DNA from: Cruorifilaria tuberocauda
Taxonomy: Eukaryota > Nematoda > Chromadorea > Rhabditida > Onchocercidae
DNA length: 64,000 nt
Reading direction: 5' to 3'
NCBI GenBank assembly: GCA_013365365.1
Contig: JABVXU010000133.1
Location: forward strand, 1-64,000
Below, in pieces: positions 50,849 through 64,000 of the stretch (positions are counted from its first letter, which is position 1; every line of letters starts with the position of its first letter). The notes below the pieces were generated by a model. It saw nothing but the letters and a program-made list of their open reading frames with translations, was not told the DNA's origin and searched no databases. A program made the position numbers and the translations under genes.

Positions 50849-53800
50849 CTATACATTATAATAAGCAGTAGGTGGTTGCTGTACATGAGGCATGTGTGAT
50901 TGAGAATATGAGGGCCTTAAGGTCCTTTGATCATATGGAAACGATAACATTCCTGTTCCGTAAAATAACCCTTCTTCGTACTGTTGATAAGATGATTGAT
51001 TAGCAGAGAATTTCGTCGGTAACCAACCAGCTTGCATTGCTGACATCTGGAAAGAGCAATATCAGTTATAATGATATAAAGATAATCATCGATTACTCTT
51101 AGATAATCGGTAGTTTGGAGAATAATAATGTTAAAACATCAACTAACTGCTATCAGTACGGTAATGATTTTTTAACATTCTTTCGTTATATTAATATCTA
51201 ATCGTAATCAAATTATGCTAATGGTATTGAAATTATAATAAAATTAGTAACAAAAAAAGATATATTTCTTTTAACAATTAAAGAAGCATATATTTTATAA
51301 TTTAATTAACTCAGAATAATATTAACGTGATGTTAGTGATGATATCAACGGTTAAATTGTAAGAATGAAATTTTTTCGATAAAAAAAACGAAACAAAAAT
51401 TAATAATTGTGGTACCATTTGTGGTGGACTACATCCAATACCATTATGATGATCAGAATATGGTGATAGCATAACAGATGATGACTGAAGTACAGCATTT
51501 TCCAGATGTCCTGCAGTAGCTTGTGCTACTTGTGTAGTTCCACGTATCGCTGTTGTACCAGCATGAACTACAGCTGTTGTATCATGAGGTGATGGTGTAG
51601 TTGAATAGTTTGAACCATCAGAATTTGGTGGAGTAAGCGGATTAGCTGTAGTTGTTGTTATGGTTGCTGCTGATCCTGTTGTTACTGTTGATTGATAAGC
51701 TGGTGATAAATTCTTTTTTATTATTGGCCTCTGCAACATTTGATTTGTGTAAATTTCAAATTTATATTACACTGCCAAAATTTATTATATAACAAATAAG
51801 ATATCAAAAAAATAAAGAGTTGCTGATGATAAATTACTATTTTAATCAATACAATATATTACAGAAATACAAATACCTATTTGTATCTAATCAATAAAAT
51901 CAATAAAGGAAAAAATTACCTAAAAGAAAGTAAGAAAAGGGAAAATTTACCGTTGTCTTTTTCATTGATTTCTTGAAACGTTGTTGAGCTGAAAGAGCTA
52001 AATTTGTAGCTAAATTTGATGGTAAAATTCTTGGTGTAGGTATTGTATCAAGAAAATGTACGATATCACGAAATTCTTTTTCTGCGGCAACATCACGTGG
52101 TGATCGTTCTTTCTGATCCGTAATTTCTTTGCTAGCACCAAGATTAATCAAACATTCTACAGCATCAAGATGTCCTTCTGATGCTGCCAAAAATAACGGT
52201 GTTTGATCCTTCAAATATTAAAATTTAAAAATTTCGATGATTTCAAATATTTTTATTCTAAACTAATCCAAATATTTAAATAAATAAAAATTTCAAACTT
52301 TAATAATTAAAAATTATTTCACTGCACTTTTACATTTTTATTTTGAAATTATTTAAAGTATAACAAAAAAGAGTATAAAATCGCGATTAAGCAATAAAAA
52401 CAAAAGAGAATTAGCTAAAACAAGTTTGTTTTTAAGAAATTTTTTCAAGTAAATTTTAAGTTTTAGAAAAATATAATTAAATATTTTTCCTCTTTTCGTT
52501 AAAAATTACAAAAAATAGGAAATTCTTGCAAAATTATGATAATTCAATTTACTAACTAACCAATGAATCCTGTGCATCTTTATTAGCACCATTATGAATT
52601 AATAATCGAATTATATCCAAATTAGCATGTTGTGATGCAAAATGTAACGCTGTACGTCCATCATATTTTGTCAAGCTTTTATCACCAGCACATGCTACAT
52701 CAGCTTTAGCTTTCAGAAGCATTTCAGCTATTTCAGTACCCATACGTATATCAAATTTCGAACAAATGATTAGCGGTGTACGATTATCTTCATCTAATGC
52801 ATCAACCTTAAAAAATTTTCTTTTTCATTTAAAATAAAAAAGCAAACCATTTTGGTGAAAATTTTTTTCTGCAAGTTTGTAATTGATATGATAATATTTA
52901 TATGATTGATTAATGAAAATGAAGATTGACTGATATGAAAAATTGATATAATAATAAAAAGAATCAATAAATGACTGAGAAATACTGCTCATTCTGTCTG
53001 ATATCAATAAATATGATAATAAAAATGATTATTATAAGTAAAAAATACCATTAATAAAAACTTCGCGTTTAATAAATAATTTCAAAAAATGGAAAATTTT
53101 TTCTGATCTATAAGTATTTAAATTATCGCTACGAATTTATTAGAATTCACACTATTTATTCTAATCAAAATTTGAAATTAATTTAGAAATTTATAATTTA
53201 AATTAATATGACTTATTATTTGAATTACTAACTGATATCTATTTTAAAAGACATAAGATTATCATCATTATAAAATATTAAAATTATAATATCATAAAAT
53301 TAAAGTAATTCATGAAATTATTTCAGATGAAATGAACTTACATTAACTTGTCGTGTATCGAGTAATAGCTGTACAATATTTGGAATATTTACAGCAACAG
53401 CATGATGTAACGGTGTACGATCCTTCTCGTCAACCAACGTTGGATCAGCCCCATTTTTTAGCAAGCAATCAACAACCGTTGTTCGACCGCTTTTAACCGC
53501 AAGCATTAAAGCGGTATCTTCGCTATCATCTTGCGCATCAATTTCCGCTCCAGCTTTTAACAGATTACGAATATCCTCACAGGATGCCTCTTCATTTTTT
53601 GCTTGATTAGATGCTGTTTGCATCATAGCTGTACGTCCATGTTTCCCACGTACGTTAACCAGTAAAGATTCAATCTGAAACAGATTCTATGATCAATAAA
53701 ACGATTGATGATTATGAATCTTATTATTTGTATATATATGATTCTCAATTTTTTCTTCTTCTCGTCAAATATTCAGTTAATTTAATTGCCAAAATATGAC

Positions 53801-56800
53801 TGATAAAAAGTGAAAATTAAACCTGAATTACCGTTTCATAATATATCATCCTTTTCAATGATACGTTAATCTTGAATTGAAATTATTTAAGCAGATAACA
53901 AACCGGTAAAGGTATGGGTAACGTGGAATCAGCAGCTTCATGCAAATGTGTCCATTGCCGCTCATCATTATTTACAGTTTTTGGTTTCAGGAATGATTGT
54001 GTATCTTCGGCAATATATAAATTCGGATGAGCAATACCAACAGGAACATTATCAGAACGTGAGCGTTTTGCTGAACCATAATTACTGAATAAATATCCGC
54101 TATGAATGCTATAGGTATCCAAATTTCCAGTTGATGATTTACCTGTAAAAATTTTATAATGCAAAAAAAAAATAAGTATAGAGTTAACAAATAATATTAT
54201 CAATAATTCAAACTTTAAAATATTTTCCGTTAAATAATTTAAGATTACAAAAAATAAACTTGACTTTCATGCGTAAAGTTTCAACTGTAAAATGGATAAA
54301 CGAAAACAGAGGTTCATAAATCAAAACAATCTGAACATCGGGAAACGTAAATCCATACAACTTTCGGATGGTGGTGGATGCCATATACGAGCATGAAGAG
54401 TTTTCCGTTTTCGTCCTTGTTGAACCATCGAATAAGCAATCAGTATTGTTGTTACAAGAACTAATAAACAAATAAGCAAAGTTTGCCAAGAGATTCCTCT
54501 CGTCATCTGCTTCCTGTCATCTAATTCAACTCGAGCTGAATGCATTGGCATACCAAGTTCCTGTAGTTCCTGCAAAAAAATTGTTATCAGGAAACAATTC
54601 ATGCGGAATAAAAGATATGAATGGATGTTTACGTTGATAAAAGAAAAAAAATCCAGATTCGATCTGAATTTTTAACTTGAACTCTTAATTTGATTATTGT
54701 TTCTTTGGTTTTTTTGTTGTTTACTTTATAATACTATATTATATTTTTTTACTTCATTATTTCTACTTTTGACTTAAATCTTAATTTGATTATAAACATC
54801 ATAGACTTAATTTTATTTTTAAGCTTGAACCATAAAAATATTAACAAAACATTGCGCCATTTTTTTTTCCTTGACTGGATAGTGATATTATTGACAAATA
54901 AAATTATAAAAATAATAAAATTGCAAGTAATAGAATTGAGTAATATAAAATAATTGAATTAAATATAAAGAATCAATTTTATTTCTTCTATAGATGATCA
55001 ATTTCAAAAAAAGAAAGTGGAAAAACAGTATTAATTACTCTTCAATTACCATTTAACTCTATGAATTTTAAAAGGAAATCGAATAATAAAAAATGAAATT
55101 GGTCATAATTAATATTAAGAATTTAATTTTCCTTTCATCAATTAAACATTTTGTTACCTGTTTAGCATTAGCTGCACCTAGGTAATCAACAACACTAAAT
55201 AGATCCGAAAAACACTCTTCACGATCAATTTTTCGACAGTATGATACGTCAACCGTGAGCATTACCATTGTACCACGTAACTGAGCCGCTGAAAAATTGA
55301 TTAAAAAGTGCAAAAAAGCTACGATTTATCAGAAAATGAAGAAAATTCAACAATAAACCCAATATTGTATTTTCTTTTTAGAATAAAATTAATTTTTGTT
55401 CAACAAAAAATAGGTATGTTAGGACTTATTTTTTGGATATATCTGAGAAAAATTTTTATACTTCAATAACTAGAAATGTAGTAGCTAGATTTCTTTCATC
55501 TTATAACCACAATTTTTACCTTTCGGGTTAAAGATCATGTTATTGCGATATGTGAAAAAAAAGTTATGGAAAACTTATTTTGGAGAAAATACGATAAATA
55601 TGCTTGATATTAATATTTTTTTAAAAATGAAATAAAAAATCTATTACTACTGTAATGAAAGCTATTTGATACATCTAGAATTTTCAACAGTATCATTATT
55701 TAGTATGAATTGATTGATAATTAATTATGTTATTCGATTATTATTTTAAATCCTTATTTTTTTCGAGAATAAATAGTTAAAATTCATTCATTCCCTGGAA
55801 AGTATTTATATTAGTTAAGTTTAATCAAGAGATTTTTTAATTTAATACTTGAAAGATACCTTTACTTTCAAATTTCAGAAGTACTTAATTATGTTTAAAA
55901 AATTAAAATATAAATTAGCAAAATTACTTTGTCGTTTATTTCGCTGATAATTGGGGATGAGTAAATGACGTTTTTCTTGTGGTACATCATATAACGGTCC
56001 AATACCACCTTCTGAACTCCATGAATAGATCATTGGTTTATCATTTATCATTCGAATATGTACCGCACCACGTAATTTTTGACTTAGTGTAAAAAGGAAT
56101 GCTTGCGCATTACGTAAAAATTCTTCCGGACTAATCAAAAGTATAACGATTATATTTCCAGCCAACTGAAAAATAAAAATTTTTTTTTCATCCCATTTAT
56201 TATTGAAGTTTAATTCATTTTTATTGTTCAAATATAAAAGAAATATTAAATTTATTAATATAATTTAATTATGCTGATTAAAAATTCAATTACTGATTGA
56301 CTTATTGGAGTGTTAATGACAATACTGTTCGAACAAACCGATGTTTCGACATTAAAAGAATCACAATCACCACCATCCCATCCACAACCGATGACATTAC
56401 ATTCGTGATCACACTGTCCATCAGCGTAATGCATCGTACAGTAATCATTTTTTGGACAGCGTTCCGGGACACTATCGCAATCAAATCCATCAAATAGACA
56501 TTCCTGATTGTTGCATACCTAAAAGATAATTTTAATATAAGAAATGATATAATGATTATGATAAATTGAAATAATCAAAGATTCCAAACAAAACAATTCA
56601 AATATATATTTTAAAAATTAAAACTAGCTTAAAATTGAGTTTAAATTTTAGTGTTTTTGAATAATACTAGTTTACCGGATCACATTTTCCATCTCTAAAA
56701 ACATGAGCGCAATAACTTGATGATTCGCATTTTTCAAATGGTTTTGTACCAGCACTACAATCTCCATTATCATAATTACAAGCATAATAGTTGCAAATCT

Positions 56801-59800
56801 GATCACATGCTTTATTACCAGCCTAAAATTAATTAATTATTTTTTTTAAGAAAACGAAAAATTAATCATATCATTATCATTATATAATATGAATAAACTA
56901 ATCAACTGAAATATCTTATATTAAAATTATGAATTAACCTTTGATGCACAATCATGCTTAACGCATAATTCATGTTCCAATAAATCGGTTATATTGAATT
57001 GTTCCAAATCGATTTGATGTTGACAATTTTTCCCGGTAAATCCACGTTTACAGCGACAACGATACGAGTTGACACCATCAATACAAGTTCCACCATTTAA
57101 GCATAATCTAAAAGGATGACAAAGCATAAAATTTGATGGAAATCAAATTAGGTTTAATTAGTTCGTTTTCATTTTAATCGAATTAGTTTAGTTTCATTTC
57201 AATTTTCGATTTTTTATTCATATGCAGAATAGCAGAATTAAAGTTAATTCTTTTTGTTAAAAAAGTAAATCAAGTCCTTAATGATAAAATAATTCGAAGA
57301 AATTTTCTATAGTTTTACTGAAAAAATTTTTAGCTGAATTTAATTAATTTTTGGAATAATTTCATAATTGCGATGAAGTAATAGTTGTTTATTTTAATAG
57401 ATCTCGAGAACAAGTGTTTTATTACAATATCAAGAGTGTTGCTGATAATATCTTCATCTTAACAAGTATTGATAAGGTATTCTTTTCTATGATAGTGATA
57501 ATATCTCTATCTTAACAAATCTCGATGATGGAATACTTTTTATTACTTTAATTTTTAATTTTATTTCTTTAATCTTCATTAGAACAAATTTTTACTCTTC
57601 TATTAGCTTCTTGTAAATAATTAAATCCAAGAATTCAATCTTAATTTTATTATAAATGATATTGAACTTCAATAAATTTTTAAAAAATAAAACACTTATC
57701 ATACTTTTAAATTTTGAACAAACTCAAAATTCTTTTTTTCCCACCAAAATTCAATTTTACTAATTCACTTCCATCCTAAACGAAAGGATAATTATGAATT
57801 TTTTTTTTGAAATTTATAATTTTAGGCTTCTACAATTCTACAATAATTTTAAAATTTGAAAAATTTTCCTCCTTTTTCAAGTAATACAGCAAATAATATG
57901 ACAATTAAAGATTTTAAAATTCCAAAGAAAAAAATAAACAACAGATAATAAATAAGTTAATCTATCCCTTGATTTTCTTTTCGATAATTAAGATGGGTAT
58001 ACTCTGCTCTTAAGGTATGGAATAAATCTTAAGCAAAATGACTTGGTCTTGGTATTGTTGTTCATTTGATTAAATAAATGATCGGTGGATGAGAGACTGT
58101 TTAAGGATAAAATGGCCACGATGTAAGGTCAGTGATTTTCTCAACACAATACTTGAAAATAATTCGTTGAATAAACAATACAGTTTAGGGTGTTGTAATG
58201 TCCACAAATTAAGCATATGAATAAGTGGGTATTGGTCATTGATCGGTCATAAATGTTTGAATGATATGATTGAATTGGAAATGTCTCTTTACCTTCCTCA
58301 TATTATTTTCTGTTTCTCCCATCGGTAATTAAATTTGAAATCACTTTATTTATTTACTTATGTCTTAGTAAATTAGATCAAGTATAATGTCATTTTCAGT
58401 TAATGAAGTGTGACGTGTGAAAATAGTTTTCATTCCCACTTATTATTATGCAATTATAATTACGTATAATCAACAAAGTATGTAAGTGCACACACACACA
58501 CACAACACACACACACACGCATAAATACACGTGTACACATAATGCTAAGTAAGACTTCACTTTCAAACAAAAATCATTTTCTAACTATAATTCTTTAAAT
58601 AAAGATAAACTAGAAAAAACCGAAAACAATAAGAAAATGAAGCCGGTTATTGTTGTATTAAATTCCTCTACCATAAAAATTAACTTTTTTGTGATACTGT
58701 AGTGTCTAATTACATCTGATCTGTTCTGTAATCTGATTTCTTATATCTTTTTTCTTTCATTTTTTGATCCGACAATTTTGTAATTTCTTCAATTATGAAG
58801 AATTTCCCCTGATCTATTCATCGTAAATTAAATTAGGTACGTCTACTGTAATTTGGACAGTAACAAATTTCATAATGATTAAAAGATGAGTAATAGATAA
58901 TAGTCATTAAGAATAAGTATTCATCTATTGTTACATTTCCTTCCTGTGATGTTTTATTTATCGTTATCATAGATATCTTCGCTTTTCCTCTTTCTCTCAC
59001 GTTCATTCAAATCTTTTATTTTCGGTTCTGTTGTTCGAATCTGACGTAAAGCTGCAATTTTTAAATTTTCAAATCGCTGAAATCAAACGAATTTAAATCC
59101 CTCAGGAGTGATCTGTGATAGTGATTCAAGTAATATTATCATAAAGAAAAGAGGGAAGGAAGTGAAATAGCATTTTAGGATAGTTAACTATGCATTGTGT
59201 TATTCTTTACAATATGATAAACAAAAGATACGTATCAAATGGAATAACGGTCAAGCAGATCGCCATTCCTGCTTCTTTTGGGTCATCAAGAACTGGACAA
59301 CCGTGGGAAAGCAGCTTGCATTTTACACACACAACAAAAATATTGCTAATCTCCTCCTTCACACTCTCTTGCAGCAAAATATGAAATTAATTGCCAGTAA
59401 TTTGAGAAGAGCGAGGTGAAAAAAACCTGTCTTAGCTAATAATCATTTTCCTCTCATCCTCCCTTACTTTCTAATTACCTATTCCTTTTTATTAGCTACC
59501 GCAACAATAATTCTCTTCATCAATGTGCAATAAATTATGCAATAACTTTACATTTCCTAGAAATTAGTAATAGATTTAATGATGGGAAAAAAAGTAATTT
59601 TATATTATTATCAATAATAATACTAATAGTATGGAAATGAATATTTCGCAGTCAATGATAAATTTACAAATTTAAATTTCAATGTTTTCTACATTTAAAA
59701 AAGAAATGTACGCTTATTTACGAAAATGGATTCCAAATTAACTATATTTATAATATTCTGGCATAATTTTAACGGAAAATTTCAATGGTTAATTTCATTT

Positions 59801-62800
59801 TTTCTTTTTATTAATAAAAATACAAAAAAAGTTTGAAAATTGTAACGATAACTCACAAATTAGTAAATTTGAATAATAGTTCTTCGAAATTATTTAATAC
59901 AATTGTTTTGTCCGTAAATAGTATTTCGATTTCAATTAGCTTTTTAATTTCAATTTCAGTTTTTAATTTTCAAACAAAATTTTACCATACCCTGATTGAC
60001 AATCATCATCGTTTGTTTGACAAAATGTACCACTGAAACCACGGCGACACACGCATTCAAAACCATTTACGTGGTCGATACATGACGCACCATTCTCGCA
60101 TGGTGACGATTCACATTCATCGATATTCGTTGCACATTGACGACCCGTGAAACCCGCCAAACATTCGCAACGATAACCGTTTAGTTCATCCACGCAATGA
60201 CCACCGTTTAAGCATGGATCTGAACATATCTCAAACGTAAAATGATTACTTTAATTATCTAATATGATTTAAACGTGATTTTATCATCTATCATTTCGAG
60301 ATTTCCCTGCAAATAACTTCTTATTATCACGCAAATCTGTCACAGAAAAGAAATGATTCCACAATAATCGTTATTTAAACATGGATCTGACATCTTCAAT
60401 AACAAATCTTAAAAGTAGCCCAGTATAATGCAATTATAACCGATAACCAATCTATCATTCCCAGATTTCCCAATAAATAACTTACTTCTATAATTCCATC
60501 CCTACGAGAATGAAATAAATGCCTTATTTTATAAAATGAATATTTAAAAATCTCAATAAATAGAAATATGCAATCGGAAAATTTACAAAAAAATTGGAAT
60601 ATGTTATTTTTTGCCAATTCTTCTCATATATTGACTTCCGTTATCCTTTTGTTTTTTTGTTGATATAAAAATTGATATAAATTGATATAATGTGAATTAA
60701 TGTGGCTTAATATAAAAATCAAATATTAAAAGTTATAAATCAAAGTATCTCACGAATAATTGAATTGCAAAATGTATACTAAAAATACAAAATTAAAAAA
60801 TCAATTAGCAAAGATATACTTGGTAAGCAATCATCCCGATCATGTTCACAATTTCTACCGGTATATCCATCCGAGCAACGACACTGATATGAGCCAAATG
60901 TATTTGTACAAGTACCACCATTAAGACAAGGATTATTTGCTGCGCAATCATCAACATCCTGGAAATTTCTCTTTCAAAATATGCAACAATTAATGATTGT
61001 TAAAGATCAAATAAGAATATGAATTGATGATACAGTATTCCATAATGTAATCTTTAATGTTATAGTAATCTAGATTAGTAATCTGTAATCAATATTCTTA
61101 TCAGTACTCAAAATTGACCAATTTCTCAAATATTATTGAACTAAATACAACTTACAATATCGCAATAATATCCATAAAAACCATTTTTACAACTGCACGT
61201 ATAATTCCGATAAGTTGGCGTTGGCTTGCAAATTGCGCCATTTTCACAACGATTTGTTCGACATGGATCTAATCTAAAATATAAGCAGTATTATTTCTGT
61301 AATATGAAATTTAAAAAAAAGTTTTTTTAAATATTTTTCTTTCAAATAATTATTCACTTCATAATACATTTAGCAAAATTTGAAATAACAAAATTTAAAT
61401 ACCAATATAATGAATGATATATATAATAAATTAAAAAACAGCAACAAGGTAAATAAGCAAAGTGAAAAAAATATATAAAGTAAAATAATATAAAATAAAA
61501 AATATAAAGGAATAGTACATTAGTAAGATATGAAATATCATTTTTTCTTTATTAAATGAAAATTATATTTTCCAAGAAGAGAAGAAGTTATAATCGTAAT
61601 TAATTTTAAACTAACTCATATTGACATCGATCACCATCGTACGGTAAAGCACAATGACATGAGTAAGAATTGATACCATCAATGCATGTACCACCATGTA
61701 AACATGGATGATTTATACAATCATCGATATTTGTTTGGCATTGTTCACCGGTATAACCGGTACTACATGAACATACGTAACCGTTTAAATGATCCGTACA
61801 AACGCCACCATGTTGACATGGATTTGATGCGCATTCGTTCATCTAAAATTTTTTTTTCTTTATGACAATGTTGTAAAGCAGTTTGAATGTTTAATTGTAT
61901 TCAATAATTTTATTGTATTCTTGGCTAATTGTATTCTTAGCTAATAACTTGATTTTATTCTTGAGTAACTGTATTTTTAACTGATAATTTAATTATATTT
62001 TTAGCCATATTTCTTCCCTCTAAATACTAAAATAGAATAAGAAAATAAAAAAAATTTGCTTACTTCCAGTTTACAATCATGTCCATAGAAACCTAATTTG
62101 CATTCACATTTATAAGTAGCATCGTTATTGATTGGAATGCAGATAGCATTCTGTGGACAATTATGATATTTGCATGGATCTAACTTCTTCTCACAACGAT
62201 CACCGATAAATCCCGGTGGACAACGACATGAACCTTTCGAACAAACACCACCATTTAGGCAATCAGTTATGCTACATTCAATAAACTGTCGACGTTCACA
62301 ATTTTCACCTTCATAACCTGGTGGACAATGAAGCTCACATCGTTTTCCATGAAAACCTGAAATCATGAATTTCAATTTAGCTAATAATTTGATTGTATTC
62401 TTAACTATCTGCAATCTTAGCTAATAATTCTTTCTTTTTATTTTTTTTCGAAAATTACATTTTTTGCTATAAATTAATATTTAATTGATCATCAATTTTT
62501 TACCAACCTGACATACAAACGCATTTAAAACGTGTACCATAATCCAAACATGTACCAGAATTAAGACATGGATTAATGGAGCATTGATTTACATGAGTTT
62601 GACAATGCCAATCGGTATATCCCGGTGGACATTCACAATGAAATGATCCCGGTGTATTCACACAAGTACCACCATTATAACAAACCGCATGACCCTAAAA
62701 AAGAATTCATTAAACTTCATTATAGAGAAGAAATCAACATTATAGTTAAAAATTTTAGTTCAGCATAATTTCGATTCTGAAAAAATTCATGAAAAAAGAA

Positions 62801-63470
62801 ATCAATGCTATCGTTCTAAATTTTATTTTAACTAAATTTCATCTAAAAAACTAATTTCAAAATTTCAAGTAATGAATTCACCTGATTGCATTCATTGATA
62901 TCATTGGAACAATCATCTCCCGTATATCCTTTTGGGCATTCACACGTATACTTTCCACTGGATGTATCTGGTTCACAAACGGATCCAACTCGACATGGAT
63001 TTGATAAACATGGATCTTCCATATGACAAAATAAACCTGTAATAAAAGAAAGTAAATTTGAAAAAAATTTTAAATATTAATCGATATAATATTTTCACGT
63101 AAGGACGTAACATAATGAAATTAGTTCATTTAAATAGCATACTTTTTTCCAACATTTCGAATATATTGTTGGAAAATAGGAGAAAGGATAGCATAGGAGA
63201 AAAAAGAAAGAAAAATTAAAATATTCAATAGCTCACCGATACGACCAATTGGACATTCACAGGTATATTTCGCAAGATGATCCACGCACGTGCTACCCGC
63301 TTCACAAAGCGCATCTACGCAATCATCTTTGTTTATCTCACAATGTGTACCTTCCCAACCATTCACGCAAACACAATGATAACCTTCCTTCTTATTAAAA
63401 CACGTTGCGCCATTTTTGCATTCATGTAAGCCTAATTCACATTCATCGATATCTTCCTCACAGAAACGAC
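50849..63470 (-). CDS. lin-12: Notch receptor (LIN-12/GLP-1 family), N-terminus outside window
   Basis: Twenty exons in phase, 1428 residues: 63470-63237, 63036-62882, 62694-62508, 62356-62064, 61842-61616, 61273-61156, 60958-60820, 60219-59991, 57107-56939, 56822-56676, 56518-56294, 56165-55928, 55288-55158, 54569-54362, 54142-53904, 53674-53342, 52806-52561, 52208-51951, 51730-51416, 51046-50849. Order: at least 14 EGF repeats, three Lin-12/Notch repeats (such as [18 protein letters not shown]), and a heterodimerisation domain with a furin-like RNKR site and the paired cysteines of [12 protein letters not shown]. One membrane helix ([19 protein letters not shown]) is followed by basic GRKRK and the RAM motif IWHPP, which binds CSL/LAG-1. 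Ankyrin repeats (such as [20 protein letters not shown]) and a Ser/Thr/Pro-rich tail ending PPTAYYNV complete it. Ligand binding releases the intracellular part, which activates transcription with CSL. Signal peptide and first EGFs lie to the right. Confidence 0.96.
57444..57540. repeat. Two-unit tandem repeat (about 52 bp period) in the long Notch intron
   Basis: GATAATATCTTCATCTTAACAA near 57444 recurs as GATAATATCTCTATCTTAACAA near 57496. Each is followed by a related GAT-rich stretch and TATTCTTTT or ATACTTTT. Confidence 0.75.
58489..58520. repeat. (CA)n microsatellite in the long Notch intron
   Basis: About 32 bases of CA repeats with one interruption, within the intron 57108-59990. Confidence 0.92.
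60180..60495. repeat. Decayed tandem duplication including the start of a Notch EGF exon
   Basis: The segment around 60191-60320 is echoed at about 60359-60485. The exon boundary GTTTAAGCATGGATCTGA recurs as TATTTAAACATGGATCTGA. ATCTATCATTTCGAGATTTCC recurs as ATCTATCATTCCCAGATTTCC about 95 bases on. The second copy lies in the intron and no longer encodes an EGF. Confidence 0.65.
61890..62006. repeat. TAATTGTATTCTTAGCTAA-type imperfect tandem repeat, block 1
   Basis: Four to five imperfect units of the form TTAGCTAATAATTTGATTGTATTC in the intron on the left of the Notch exon 62064-62356. Confidence 0.75.
62376..62430. repeat. Same imperfect repeat, block 2
   Basis: Two to three units of the same repeat (TTAGCTAATAATTTGATTGT, then CTTAGCTAATAATTC) in the intron on the right of the exon 62064-62356. 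Confidence 0.75.
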
Positions 63471-64000
63471 CTGAAATGTTTACCTGTGAATCTTATTAAA
63501 TTAAAATAATCAAAAACAGATTGAAATAACTGAAAAAGTGACTTTTTTAATTTATTATTTAACCTTTTATTTAACTTATTTTATTCATTATTATTATTGT
63601 ATTAAACAATTTCAAAATTCATTTTATTCAGCATTATAGATGGGTAACACATTTGAAGATTTACTGTGTTATAAATATCAGTTTTATATCATTTTTCATG
63701 AAATATTCAACTAATTGATTATATCAAATTCAAAATTGCCTTCAACACTCTTTTTGATATTTTAAAATTCCTATTATCTTTTCACGCAAGAGTAATTTTT
63801 TAAGTTTTTTTAAAAATATAACTTACTAATTATAATTAAATTATAATTAAATCATAATCAATTTCTATATTTTGATACACTAATGATTATCAAATTCTTC
63901 CTCAATCATCTCATAATTTATTTTTTTCTCTCTATCATTTCCTTTTTTGCTATTTGAATAAAACCAAATTTTTACATTTGAAGCTTTAGATAAATTCAAA
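63471..64000. other. Notch intron reaching the window edge
   Basis: AT-rich sequence upstream of the first visible Notch exon. No cysteine-rich exon is seen, so the window ends inside an intron longer than 500 bp. Confidence 0.6.

Noticed and set aside
59025..59055. GTTCGAATC-like sequence resembling a tRNA B box
   Set aside because: No acceptor stem, A box or cloverleaf can be formed around it.
59985..59990. Alternative donor GTAAAA at 59985-59980 for the exon 59991-60219
   Set aside because: It leaves phase 1 and cannot join the next exon; the GTATGG donor gives a correct EGF spacing ([14 protein letters not shown]).
1..64000. Wolbachia-derived nuclear insertion, CRISPR array or other bacterial sequence
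   Set aside because: No bacterial-type long reading frames, repeat-spacer array or ribosome-binding pattern was seen on either strand.

Overview
The window is nuclear DNA of a nematode, most likely a parasitic clade III (filarial-type) worm. It is strongly AT-rich. Its genes are split into many short exons by introns of about 70-700 bp, with nematode-style acceptors (TTTCAG) and acceptors a few bases upstream of start codons that fit spliced-leader trans-splicing. The gene set is typical of nematodes: a LIN-12/GLP-1 type Notch receptor, a WDR44/SYM-4 homologue, a VHA-20 (ATP6AP2) homologue and the NAD-isocitrate dehydrogenase beta subunit. The species assignment is inference; the gene families are recognised from translated exons. 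I found no bacterial, operon-like prokaryotic or CRISPR sequence.

Layout. 1-2010: decayed BEL/Pao retroelement. 2161-8095: two head-to-head short-chain dehydrogenase genes, products of an inverted duplication that also copied the proximal promoter. 9590-11589: SPRYD7. 12451-15326: IDH beta subunit. 16871-23017: WDR44. 24434-25610 and 25825-28159: mitochondrial ribosomal protein uS14m, then the V-ATPase accessory protein VHA-20/ATP6AP2, 214 bp apart and probably co-transcribed. 29316-33248 (minus): stand-alone MH2-like protein. 33249-39124: gene-poor AT-rich DNA. 39125-42078 (minus): secreted N/E-type metallocarboxypeptidase. 42079-46797: gene-poor. 46798-47931 (minus): unrecognised multi-pass membrane protein, 5' end unresolved. 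50849-63470 (minus): 20 exons of a Notch receptor whose N-terminal exons lie beyond the right edge.

Exon models were built by hand. Except where noted, every exon chain keeps phase across all junctions and ends at a stop codon. Working themes are mitochondrial metabolism and translation (IDH beta, uS14m), endosome/V-ATPase trafficking (WDR44, VHA-20), and secreted or membrane signalling (carboxypeptidase, Notch). The most unusual pattern is four introns in three genes that appear to need a GC donor (AG|GC...AG) to keep frame and protein conservation. No clearly new biological system was found. The best leads are the GC-AG introns, the inverted SDR duplication, an orphan half-EGF flanked by intron repeats in Notch, and the unidentified membrane protein.
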